Positions 10,345 to 21,800 of a stretch of DNA of 25,543 nucleotides are shown piece after piece. Both the position numbers and the translations under genes were made by a program. The DNA is taken from NCBI GenBank assembly GCA_016800925.1, contig JABCPU010000816.1:1-25543 (forward strand), in the 5' to 3' direction. The notes below the pieces were generated by a model. That model saw only the letters and a list, made by a program, of their open reading frames with translations. It had not been told where the DNA came from and did no database searches. The stretch is from Suillus spraguei (taxonomy: Eukaryota > Basidiomycota > Agaricomycetes > Boletales > Suillaceae). Positions within the stretch are counted from its first letter, which is position 1. Every line of letters begins with the position of its first letter.

Positions 10345-12773
10345 CGTTTCGAGCATCAAGGCAATGACGAAGACTTGGACCAGGCTATAGCATTTCAGAG
10401 GGAAGCACTGGCTTCACACCCGGTTGGTCACATAGATCGATCCAAGTCATTAAATAACCTTGCAATTCAACTCTCCACCCGCTTTAACCATCGAGGCAAT
10501 GATGAAGACTTGGATCAGGCTATTGTACTTCACGGGGAAGCGCTTGCTTTACACCCAGCTGGTCACATAGATCGGTCCATGTCATTAAATAACCTTGCGA
10601 ATCAACTTTCCATACGCTTTCACCACCGAGGCAATGATGAAGACTTGGATCAGGCTATCACACTTCAGACGGAAGCGCTGGCTTTGTGCCCAGTTGGTCA
10701 TATAGATCGTTCCATGTCATTAAATAACCTCGCAACTCAACTCTCCTCTCGGTTTGACCACCGAGGTAATGATGAAGACCTGGATCAGGCTATCGCACTC
10801 GACAGGGAAGCACTAGCTTTGTGCCCGCTCGATCACGCAGATCGTTCCACGTCATTAAATAACCTCGCAAATCAACTCTTCACCCGCTTTGAGCACCGAG
10901 GCGACTACGAGGACTTGGATCAAGCTATCGCACTTCACAGGAAGCGCTAGCTTTGTGCCTGGTCGGTCACGCAGATCGGTCCTTGTCATTAAGTGGCCTT
11001 GCGATTCAACTCTACGCCCGCTTTGAGCATCGAGGTAGCAATGAAGACTTGGAACAGGCTATTGCACTTCAGATAGAAGCATTGGCTTTGCGCCCGGTTG
11101 GTCACACAGATCGGTCCATGTCATTAAGTAATCTTGCGGTTCCACTCTCCACTCGCTTTGAGCATCAAGGCAACTATGAAGACTTGGATCAGGCTATCAC
11201 ACTTCACAGGGAAGCGCTGGCTTTGCGCCCGGTCGGTCATGCAGATCGGTCTTCATCATTGAATAACCTTGCAGTTGCACTCTCTACCCGCTTTGGATCA
11301 CCGAGGCAACAACGAAGACTTAGATCAGTCATCATACTTCACAGGGAAGCGCTGGCTTTGTGCCCAGTCGGTTCATGTAGATCGGTCCATATCATTAAAT
11401 AACCTCGCGAATGAACTCTCCATTCGCTTTGACCACCAAAGCAATGTTGAAGACTTGGATCAAGCTATCGCACATCAGACAGAAGCACTGGCTTTGTGCC
11501 CAGTCGGTCACATAGATCGTTCCATGTCATTAAGTAACCTCGCGAATCAACTCTCCACCCGCTTTCATCATCAAGGAAGCAATGAAGACCTGGATCAGGC
11601 CATCACACTGCAGACAGAAGCACTGGCTTTGCACCTGGTTGGTCACACACATCGACCTTCATCATTAAGTAACCTTGCGGTTAAACTCTCCACCCGCTTT
11701 GAGCACCGAGGTAACTATGAAGACTTGGATCAGGCTATCGCACTCCATAGGGAAGCGCTGGCTTTGTACTCAGTCCGGTGACCCAGATTGGTTCACATCA
11801 TTGCATAACTTTGCGGGTGAACTTTCCACCCGCTTTGAGCACCGAGGTAGTAATGAAGACTTAGATCAGGCTATCGCACTTGGCAGGGAAGCACTGGCTT
11901 TGTGCCCAGTCGGTCACACAGACCGATCCTCATCATTAAATAACCTTGCAAATCAACTCTCCACCCGCTTTAACCATCGAGGCAATGACGAAGATTTGGA
12001 TCAGGCCATTGTACTTCACAGGGAAGCACTTGCTTTGTGCCCAGTTGGTCACACAGATCGGTCTAGGTCGTTAAGCAACCTTGCGATTCAACTCTTCAGC
12101 CGCTTTCACCACCGAGGCAATGACGAAGACTTGGATCAAGGCATCGCACTTCAGACGGAAGCGCTGGCTTTGTGTCCAGGCGGTCACGCAGATCGTTCCA
12201 AGTCATTAAATAGTCTTTCAAGTCAACTCTATACTCGCTTTGGGCGTCGAGGCAACGACGAAGACTTAGATCAGGCTATTGCACTTCTCAGGGAGGCACT
12301 GGCTTTGTGCCCGGTCGGTCACACAGATCGATCTTCATCATTAAATAACCTTGCAATTACACTCTCCACCCGCTTTGAGCACCGAGGCAACTACGAAGAC
12401 TTAGATCAGGCTATTGCACTTCACAGGGATGCACTAGCTTTAACCGGTTGGTCACATAGATCGGTCTTCGTCAATAAGTAACCTTGCGACTAAGCTCTAC
12501 ACCCGCTTTAACCACCAAAGCAATGATGAAGACTTGGACCAGGCTATCGCACTTCAGACGGAAGCGCTGGCTTTATGCCCAGTTGGTCACATGGATCGTT
12601 CCATGTCATTATATAACCTCGCGATTCAAGTCTCCTCTCGTTTTTACCACCGAGGTAATGACAAAGACTTAGACCAGGCTATCGCACTTGACAGGGAAGC
12701 GCTAGCTTTGCGCCCGGTCGGTCACTCAGAACGATTCGATTCATTAAATAATCTTGCACTTCGACTCACCTCC
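10345..12773 (+). repeat. 18 tandem 135-bp units encoding 45-residue TPR-like repeats
   Basis: Counting from the Arg codon that opens each CGCTTT-type block, units begin at 10345, 10480, 10615, 10750, 10885, 11019, 11154, 11289, 11425, 11560, 11695, 11831, 11966, 12101, 12236, 12371, 12504, 12639 and 12774. The spacing is exactly 135 bp except for one 134, two 136 and one 133, which coincide with frame changes. A diverged unit precedes the first and a partial one follows the last. The protein consensus per unit is RF-HRGNDEDLDQAIAL, then REALALCPVGH, then DRS-SLNNLANQLST, compatible with helix-turn-helix TPR pairs. Near-identity between units implies recent duplication or gene conversion. Confidence 0.92.
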
Positions 12774-14564
12774 CGCTTTGATCAACGAGGCAATAGAGAA
12801 GACTTCGACGAATCACTAGAGAACCTACGCTGTGCATTGACCCTATCGACACAACATGATCCTCGCCAATTTAAATGTCCAGGCTTCGCTCGCTATCACC
12901 TATATATCATTCCATCATTCAGGGCTTGGCGGCACCGGCGTGGGCGAAGATAACAACAGTCTAAATACTGCCATGCATCATCTCAAGGCAGCTGCAAATG
13001 TTGTGTCTGCAGGTTTGCTGGCGTCGCCTGCGAGCAAGTCTGAGCTGGGTTCGTCATGCTCATCAACATTCACATGGTACTGAGCTGGAGGCTCATGCGA
13101 CTTCCATACAACTTCTGGACGCTTACATGTCCACGACAGCTTCAGTATCATCTCGTCACAATATCATGAAGGACTTCCCAAATACACTTTCCGTAGATGC
13201 TGCATCATGTGCTCTTCGTAGTGGTGACGTGTGTCGTGCTGTTGAGTTGCTGGAACAGGGCAGGACTATCATCTGGACCCAGATGACACGACTCCGCACG
13301 CCTCTTGATAGCCTCCACACACACGGTGATCACGCAGTGGCCTTAATGAAGCAATTCAGAGATCTCAGCTCCCTCCTTGAAAAACCTCCTGCGAACTACC
13401 CAGAAGTAACCCCAAGAGTCGATGTAGAAGCAGAAGAAACCTGGTACAGACGTTTAGTGAAAGACTGGAATAGAGCTGTAGAAGAGATTCGGAATATCGA
13501 GGGATTGTCTCGCTTCCTCCTTCCCCCTTTATTCTCTGATCTCCAAGATGCAGCTCGTGATGGCCCTATCATCGTGCTCATCGCAAGCAAATTGTCTTGT
13601 GATGCCATTATATCCCACACAAGCAACCTCCGACTAGCATTCAACTCCCTACCAGTCTTGAGAAACTCCAGACATTGGTGGTCAAACTCCAGCGCACAAG
13701 TGAAACAACGATGAGAAAAGCCTTGATGGAGTTGTGGGACGACGTCGTCTGCCTGGTGGTCGAAGAGCTTGGTAAATTTGCACAACGAGGTTCTCGAATA
13801 TGGTGGTGCCCGACGTCTGTCTTCAATTTCTTGCCGTTGCACGCTGCTGGCGAATACAGGAAACATGGGCAGCTCCTTTCGCAACTCTACATCTCTTCAT
13901 ACACGCCATCGCTTACTGCGCTAATAAAGGCCCGCAAACATGACAAGTCCTTGTCAGTATCCTTTGCTGCCATTGGTCAGAATCGCCCACCCGATGCCTC
14001 ATTCACTTTGGATTGTGTGGAGCCTGAGCTTGAATTAGTGCGAAGTCTTTTACCCCCTCCCCCAACTGTTTCCTTCACCAAGATAACGAGCGTCGATGCA
14101 ACGAAATCGAGGGCACTGCGCGCGCTGCAAGATAATACTTGGCTCCATTTTTTCGTGTCACGGGACACAGAAATATGAAGACCCCTTCAATTCAGCCTTT
14201 CTCATGCGCGACCAACCACTTTCACTTCTCGATATCACACAAACTGACCTGTCTCGGCATGAATTTGGCATTTCTCTCTGCCTGTGAAACCGCAGTCGGT
14301 GACTCGGGTACTCCCGACGAAGTGATACACCTGGCGGCTGGTCTACAATTTTCTGGGGTGAAGAGTGTTATCGGGACGTTATGGAAGGTCAACGATGATA
14401 CCGTGCAGCGCTTAGTCGAGGCATTCTACAAAAATCTTTGTGGGGATGGTAAAATGAATCCTAAACGAGCTGCCCGAGCGCTGCACCGAGCTGTGCAGTC
14501 GTTGGCTTGTGACAAGGACATGCCCTTGGACCAGCGCATAGTGTTCGTGCATATTGGCATATGA

Positions 14565-16241
14565 CAAATTCCGTGCGTCCTCCCATCTTGCTGATTGAAG
14601 CATCCTTGAGACAGACGACTTCATGTGTAGCATCCGGTCATGACTACTTGCCAGAATATTACATAATTTGAAACTGTATAACTGCACAATATGTACACCT
14701 GATTTTGACTTCAATTTATATTTTCCAGTTTGTTGCCTCGGAGCCGGACGTGATCGATCCTGGGACATTGATTTGTGGGTAAGAATGATGTTGTACTGGC
14801 ATAACACCTCATGTAGCAAGACATGATTTGCGATAGACGTGATAGTCGTCTGAATTGTGTAAGGGCGTTGAATGCATCATGCAGCACCAAAAGTATGAAG
14901 AGCTTGGTCCTCATGAGATAGACGGACCACACCAATGAATGTCGTTCGCTCTCCTTTCTGAATAGATACTAGAAGCGTATGACACAGATAATTGGACAAA
15001 ACGTCGAGCCAAGGCCTGGAGAATAACAGTGTCGATTGTTTGTTATCGGAGACTGATTATTATTCTATCATAGGCGTGACGGCCGAGTGATGCGCTACGA
15101 ATCGGCGTGTCGTCCAAGACTTCGGCCATTCACAATGAGCGGGATCTTCATCCACAAACACCGAGGTCAACCGTTCGAGTGTAAGTAGTTAAGACTGTCA
15201 TCTCTTAACAGTTACGCCAAAAGGCAGTGATAATCAAAGCTCACGCTTAATTACCGCAGACAGGATTATGAGAACTCAGGTAAGCCAACGGGCTTACATC
15301 GAGCTTGGTATGTGAGCTCACGATACCATCTTTGATAGGCGTTAATGTCGCTCCCGAGTTTTAACACGGGAGTTTTTTGACAAGCTTTTAACAGTCCGCA
15401 CCAATTATTCCAAACAAATTTGAAAATATCTCATCCACTCCTTTCCAGCCAGAGAATGTCGAGTTACTGACATTTACATTTATCGCTGGAGTCGCCAGGT
15501 TTCAGTCGATCAACTCGCAGGGACTTACGAGTAGCACAATTGGAGATACCTTGCACTCCATCTATTTCTCGACCACTACTAGGACGCGTCAGCAACAATC
15601 TCAATGATACAGATGTTTACCTCAAGCTCGTCAGTTGCACGTCATACAATCTTGATCTACCTCTGCTGACTTTCTTAGGAGGATTACTAGAGCGGTGTTA
15701 TTGAGTTTTTCTGCTACGGCAAGGATGTTGGTCCGTTCAATACAGTCCAATTTTACAGTTCCTTCGCTCCGGGTTCATGGCCACAGGTAGCTTCCCCGAT
15801 AATGAAACACCTCTGCCGGGCCTTCATCAATTGCTCATCAATACATTCAAAAGCCACTGGCATCCCCCGCATAAACTTTGCGTTCCATCCAAAGTTTCCG
15901 AACAGTAAATCGAAGACAGTTTCCTTTGCGACCCGTGTTTGCAACTACATTGAATGGCCGTCCATGTCAAGGATTAACGCTACGTAGCACGAATCGTGCT
16001 CGACCTTCGAACGGATGCAGTCCTTTGACTCACAGTCAATTGTGCACAGCATTTCCGACAATGAGAACGGGAAGAGACATGGTGTGGCTATTTGCAGAGG
16101 CGAATGAAGAACAAGAACAAAACTGAATTTCCCGAGTTGCTACTGTAAAACACAGTATATCGTCGAAGAGAGATCGACAGTGCGTCTTTGCATATGTTAG
16201 ATATAGATAAATCTCGCTCATCTACGTGCTCCCAGATAATA
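14565..16241. other. Gene-poor interval, no recognised gene
   Basis: No ORF here matches a family I recognise. A plus-strand frame from about 15720 to 15987 is open for roughly 85 codons (includes FYSSFAPGSWPQVASP), and the overlapping plus-strand frame 15878-16126 is also open; neither shows a known motif, and they could be decayed coding sequence. The hairpin series at 15280-15378 is listed separately. The 3' ends of the CHAT gene (plus) and the permease (minus) point into this interval, so terminators of both must lie here. Confidence 0.5.
15280..15378 (+). other. Three successive hairpins ending in T6, possible structured RNA 3' end
   Basis: Hairpin 1 (15280-15297) is GTAAGCC-AACG-GGCTTAC, a perfect 7-bp stem with a tetraloop. 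Hairpin 2 (15307-15327) pairs GGTAT with ATACC around the 10-nt palindrome GTGAGCTCAC. Hairpin 3 (15351-15372) pairs CTCCCG with CGGGAG and is followed at once by TTTTTT (15373-15378), a typical RNA polymerase III stop. About 200-300 nt upstream, GGCCGAGTG near 15081 resembles an A box and GTTCGAGTG near 15173 a B box, each imperfectly. I cannot match it to a known RNA family. It may be chance structure. Confidence 0.3.
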
Positions 16242-18671
16242 TCACTCATCCTCCGGACGGTCGGCTGTCTCGTATGCTTTGAGGATTTGGTCCTTCCTGA
16301 GCCACTTTTCTTCAGGAGTGAAGTACCAACTCAGGAAAGCGAAAATGGATATCGCGCCAAAGATGACAATGGACTTCCACGAAGGTTATTGGAATGAATT
16401 AATAAGGATAAGTGTAAGGCTCACAAAATTGAATGTCTGAGCATTGACAGGGAACTCAAAAGGTGATATATCGACCTGGCACCAACTGAGTTCAAGTCAT
16501 GTGTCATCGAGTAAAAGTAACGCACCGCAAATACCAGTGCATTAAATAAGATAGCGCAAACATAGAATGGCTTAGCGTATTTTCCCAGCTTAAAGTGGGA
16601 GGACTGGAAACTATTGGGTGTCATCGTCAAGCGCAGCAAAGCGATAAGGCCATATGCCGCAATGGTTGGAACGGCTCCGGCTGAGACCAACGATGTGAAT
16701 GCAACCTGACTAGGAAGGATTGTACAGAGAAGAATGGCTGCAAATATGTAGATAACGGTCACGGCATTGCGAGGTTGTCCTTGCGAGTCGACAGTGCCGA
16801 TCCATCCGGACAATGGTAAAACACCGTCTCTCGCGACCGCGAATACAAGGCGCGAGGATGCGACAATAGCAACAGTTGTGTTCTAGCAAGCCAGTCAATG
16901 AAATCAGGACTATTTTGGCGAGATAGAACACACCATAATCAGGCCAATGACTGCAATAATAGTCATAAAGATGCTGGCTTTTTTCCCAGAGCGAGCGCGT
17001 AGATCTGCACGAATGGCTGTGGCGCATCGAGGGCGAACACGACGGAGAGGTCTGGTGTACAGAACAAAAACAGAATGGTCGTGATGAAGCCCAAAACACC
17101 TGTTGCAATTGCGCTCCATAAAATTCCTCTGGCTGCGACCACACTACGAGAAGTCAAATAAGGACACCATTACAATGCTGTCGAAGGCCATACCTAGCAT
17201 TTTTGGTCTCCTCGGCGATGTGTCCTGAGGCATCAAAGCCAGTCAGAGTTCCCGCTGTGAACAACCTAGAATTGTGTTAGATGATTGATTGATCACTGAA
17301 ATTACAATTGGACATGCAAAGATAAGAGCCAGTTCCACCCGGCTGGGGCTCCCGTGCCGTTATCTGTCGCAAAGTCAGCATGATTAAGGGACTCGGCAGA
17401 GTGGACTTCTTACAGGTCATCGTGAAAGACATCACTGGCGGATCGGAAAACCGTAGGTATTCGAAACACCAATGGGCAACCAGATGAGACACAGGAAAAA
17501 GTCAAGCATCATGAGTCCGATGGAAAATTTGAAGACACCGGAATAAAAATTTTGGCGGAAAGTAGTTGATAGCCACCGATAACAACAACATTCCTTCGGA
17601 TATTGCCCATATCAGAGCCCGCCACCGGACATTGTCGTTTCCGGTACCTCCAGGGAAGTTTATTTCCCAAACGGTAAGCTGAGAAACGACGTAATTGGCT
17701 GTGGCCTATAAATTTGAGAATTGAGTCTACCGCCAGCTTCAATAACATACTTGACAGTTGCTAGCAGTAAAGGTCATCCATGCGGTACAAGCCCACCAAG
17801 CAACGAGGAAGCCGAAGAATCTGGCGTGCTTTGGACCAGCACTTTCCGCAGCCCATATGTAGATAGAGCCACTTAATGGTAACGCGGAGCAGATTTCGGC
17901 GAGAACAGCCGCAGTCATGACCATGAAGATTACCGTGAACAGGTACGATGACCTGTGTTGGGGTTGGAATACGCGAGTAAAACATAAATCACGGACAAAC
18001 CATATCGCAGCGGGCCCTCCTGCAAGAAGCCCGAGGAAGAGATAAGATCTATTGAAATCATGTTAGTGATGGCAGGAGCGGTCAATGTAGACAGATAGAT
18101 ACCTGACGCCTCCAATAAAGTTCAGGGCAACAAAACTTGCTGCAAAGTTCTCAATCAGGTGCCAGCTGCGATGTAATTGCTAAAACGGGTAAGATAGGAC
18201 TCATCAACCAAGATACACGTATATCGTCTCACCTGTTTATAGCCGAGTTGTGCCTGAAATGATGGAAAAAAAAATAGAATCAGCACATGGTGGGTTACTC
18301 CCCGTAAGGAGTGTAAAAGTAAAGTGACACTGGGGGCTTCCCTACGCAGGTATGAGCGCTGTTCAGGTTCGAGCGGTATTATCTCAACCCCTACTGCAAC
18401 TCAGACGTTAGCGACAACCCAGACACGTCCGAGATGGTCAAAAACGGTTCTAAGTCGGTCGGCAGTAGGGATACCCGCAGCCGTCCAGTTTGTCATCGAC
18501 ATTACCAATCAATTCAGTTATGCCAAACGCGTCATTTCCTGCAAGGTCATTCCCTTTTGTCTTTGAAGAGCGAATTACCAGCTGCAGGGCGTCCGTGGCT
18601 GCAATAGGTCCACTTTCATTGTCACTAACATCGTCTGTCTTCTGTGCTCCAGTGCTGGAATGGTCGGACAT
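16242..18671 (-). pseudogene. APC-family amino acid / GABA-type permease, frameshifted
   Basis: A multi-pass plasma or vacuolar membrane transporter of the amino acid-polyamine-organocation superfamily, closest in my memory to fungal UGA4-like GABA/choline permeases. Minus-strand exons that join in phase: 18253-18233, 18179-18103, 18048-18001, 17952-17751, 17705-17414, 17363-17318, 17265-17194, 17143-16934, 16882-16526, 16475-16425, 16373-16242. A first exon starts at ATG 18671, but its junction to 18253 is unresolved. Family stretches include IENFAASFVALNFIGGV, AEICSALPLSGSIYIWAAES, TLTGFDASGHIAEETKN and [10 protein letters not shown]. Expected length is about 560 residues, normal for the family. 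Phase requires one extra T at about 17550 (T5), one at 17447-17450 and one at 17425-17427, plus one missing A in the A6 run at 16979-16984. The intron 17317-17266 begins GC instead of GT. Either a recent pseudogene or homopolymer errors. Confidence 0.82.
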
Positions 18672-18825
18672 CGTAGCAAACAAACTGGAAGGTAACAAGA
18701 ACAAGAGCACGAGTGGGATCAGGGCAGGATGGTATAAATACGATGCAGTTGTAACTCCGAAGCAAAATTTCCCTAAGCATCAATTGTGATCTACAATCTC
18801 CGGCGCCACCGACTGTCATGAATAT

Positions 18826-21800
18826 TTATTGAACATTGAGGTGCTAAGGCACAATGGTTGAATATCTGCGAAAGAGAAGGCGATTTAAGAAGCTTACGGG
18901 TTTGAGAGCTTTGATTAGGAGCCACTCCTCATTGGAAACATCAGCCTTGAAGGACGTCTAGACATGGCTAAAATTAGTTCTGGAGTTCACAGCATCATAT
19001 GCAGTCAAACCTTGAGAACATCGATGCTCTGTCTTGTAATGTGACTGAAAAGTTCATCCTTTTCATCGAAGTGTCGGCCAAACATCTTTCCAGATTCATA
19101 AACAGCGTGTTCAATCTTCACAGCAACACCACCACCAGATTGAGATTTCTTGACGATCTGGGGGGCCAGGTTCAATGACACGATGTCAACGTAACGCAAG
19201 ACAAAAAACTTACATCGAATGGTTTGTGATTGATCTCCAACGACGTGCTTGTTATGGAATCATGAACATCAGTGATTAGTGCTGAGAAAGTCCGAAATGA
19301 AGGACTTACACCTTCCCAAGGTCGACAATTTCTTTCTTCTGTGTTGTCGGATCGACTGTGACAACACAAATCGGAGTGCCCACCCGAAGAGTCCCATCCA
19401 AGATGTCAACTCCCAAAATAATCGGATCACGTTTACAGAAGGCAGCTATAATCTTCAACCTACACGGCCACACGGCTTGCGGGGCCGCGTCTCGTCGCTT
19501 CGCCTCCATGATTTCATTGTTATAGGCAGTGAAAGCGTCGAACAGATGGTAGATGATGTCAGCTGCATGACGAGTCAGAACAATCACCGGAGTAATAACG
19601 GAAGCTGAAACCTTTGAACAATTTGATACCCATCTCCTCAGCGAGCTTTTCTGTATCCCTGTCGACTGGTACATCGAAACAAAGAATGACTGCGAGTTCC
19701 TTGGCCTTCTCTAGCATTGTGGCGGCGCGCATGACATCTTTCTTGTGCACGGGACCGATATTAATCCCCGATACAGGGATTTTGCTGACTTTCAAGAAGT
19801 CGAGCAATGCTTCGAGAGATCCTAATGTACTAGCTTGCACACAAACTCCACGACCTGACTTGTCGACGGAGTTTAGAAGCGAGGTAAGGTCTGACATGAC
19901 CTCGTCGAGCAAAGCCTCCTCGTCATCGTCTGGCCCAACAACAAGGAGCCGTGAACCTGCAACAGCTTTCTCAAGATCAGGAGCAACAAGCTTGACGCCC
20001 AGTGCAGCCTTGACTTCTTTATGATGAACATATGCTGACTATGAGGAGAATATAAGTTCCGCCCTGAAAGCACCCCCAAAATTGTACACATGCCTTGATT
20101 CGCAGCTCGCGCAGCGGCTGAGGTGTTAACAATGCACGGACCTGAGTGACAATGGGGCCATTTAGACCGCACACAATTATTTTGTCGCCTTCATGTAGGA
20201 TACCATTGGACAAAACAACATCAATTGTTGTGCCCAAGCCCTCTACTACCTTGACTTCGAGGACAGTACACTCTAGCTCCGAGAGGTACATCAGGCGATC
20301 GCTCATGCGTTGCTGGGTAAGATTGACCAATAGCATGATCATGTCGGGAATGCCTTCCCCAGTGATGGCAGAAGTAGGTACCAGAGAAACATTACGGGCA
20401 AAACTCTTGTTCTCGTAGTATAGAACTGCGTTCAACCCCTGTTCTGCGAAGGCGAGGATGGTCTTTTGTACACGATCTTCGAATTCTCGTTGCACAGATC
20501 GTTTTTGCTTCGCAAGTGATTCTTGGAAGGCACCGTCGGGTGTTTCTTTCCAGCCGTATAATCGGTCAATCTACAGAAAGAAATCGGAACCAAACACTAG
20601 AGGATATGAAGTAGATCCACCTTGTTAAGGGCCACGATAAACGGTGTTTTCTTGTCTCTCAATAATCTTAGCGACTCCAGGGTTTGTGGCTCAAGGCCGT
20701 GCTGCAATGGGTAATGAAAAAATATCTTCAGCCGAAAATCAGGGCGTACCATGATATCTACCACCAAGATCGCGATGTTGCACAGAGAACTTCCACGGCT
20801 ACGCAAGTTAGTGAAGGATTCGTGTCCGGGTGTATCGATGACCAACAACCCAGGGATCTTGTATTCTTGAGAGTTATCCTGGTATTATTGTTCAGAAAAC
20901 AAGAACCGTTAGAACATTCAAGTAACCAGCCTTATTCATTACTGCAGTCTTCGTTTTTATGGCATCTAATGGGAAGTACGTGGCACCTATTTGCTGGGTA
21001 ATACCGCCTGCTTCGCCTTCTTGTACATTTGTTTGACGGATCTGAAAAGATGAACATGACAGACAAAGACATTCAAGAAAAACAGCAGACCTTATCCAAA
21101 AGTTTCGTTTTACCGGTATCGACATGTCCGAGAATACAACAGATAGGACTGCGAAGGTTATCTTTGTTACCTTTACTGTGCACCGTAGTGTCAGCTGCAT
21201 GTGTCTGTGCTGGTCTCGCCTGCGCCTGCGTTGATCTTGCCTGCGCTGATCTTGCCTGCGCCTGCGCTGTCTCTGCATCTGCCTTTTCTGTCCTCGAGTT
21301 TGCCTTCACTGCGTCAGGTAGATCCTGGTCGACTTGAATGCCTGTCTGGATTTCTGGCTGTTCTGGTTGCATCTCCTCCGAGTCAAGACTTTCATCTGAT
21401 TCATCCCCGCTACTTGCATCCCACTCATCCTTCACTCCGTCTAATTTAGCCTCAGAAGCGGGCTCGACATGGGAAGGGGCAGAAGTCTGGAGGATAGTGT
21501 CTGGAGTTTCCGGTCTTGACTCGGGGACAGGCGAAGGTGAGGCCTCTTTGGCAAGAGGACCCTTCTTCTTCCTATTGCTGAACACGACCTTCTTTGCCGA
21601 AATACCTGCCTGCTGTTGCAGCCCTTCAATCTGAACACCAGATGCGAGCAGGGCCTGCCGACGAATCTCAGCGGCTGCTTTTTCTTCCTTCTGTTTCTTC
21701 GTCAAGTATCGACCCTCCCTCTTGGCCAGCTCAAGCTTGGCCTGAGAAGGCCTGTAAGTATATTACTTTTGGGTCGAGATGTTGGATCATACCTTTTCCT

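Larger units (their letters stand above)
9732..14564 (+). pseudogene. TPR-repeat CHAT-domain protein, multiply frameshifted
   Basis: Likely start is ATG 9732; an in-frame upstream ATG at 9567 is possible. Exons: 9732-9961, a 15-nt micro-exon 10014-10028, then 10077 onward, with good GT-AG borders. The N-terminus is Ser-rich with an SD run and basic patches (KGRKRQ, KRKSSKRAR). About 18 repeats of 45 residues follow (consensus RGNDEDLDQAIALHREALAL), then a linker and a CHAT domain, the caspase-like fold found with TPRs. The CHAT His (FSCHGT, near 14155) and Cys (FLSACETAVGD, near 14280) motifs are both encoded, but in different frames. The C-terminus (QRIVFVHIGI, stop 14562-14564) looks natural. 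Frame changes fall near 10938, 11294, 11325, 11371, 11776, 12440, 12871, 13027, 13605, 14151 and 14258. Corrected length would be about 1,575 residues. Such proteins are expanded in basidiomycetes, and roles in non-self recognition or cell death are inferred only. Decay is likeliest; assembly indels remain possible. Confidence 0.8.

Noticed and set aside
12484..12672. ORF starting MRLSSTPALTTKAMMKTWTRL
   Set aside because: It is the TPR repeat DNA read in the wrong frame; the correct frame over this stretch continues the 45-residue repeats.
15062..15190. Possible intron-containing tRNA-Leu/Ser (GGCCGAGTG and GTTCGAGTG)
   Set aside because: The T-arm and acceptor stems do not pair, and a clear anticodon arm cannot be drawn. 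Kept only as box-like motifs in the hairpin finding.
14565..16241. Gasdermin-like or other partner gene for the CHAT protein
   Set aside because: I looked for a neighbouring substrate gene, but no frame here shows a recognisable domain.
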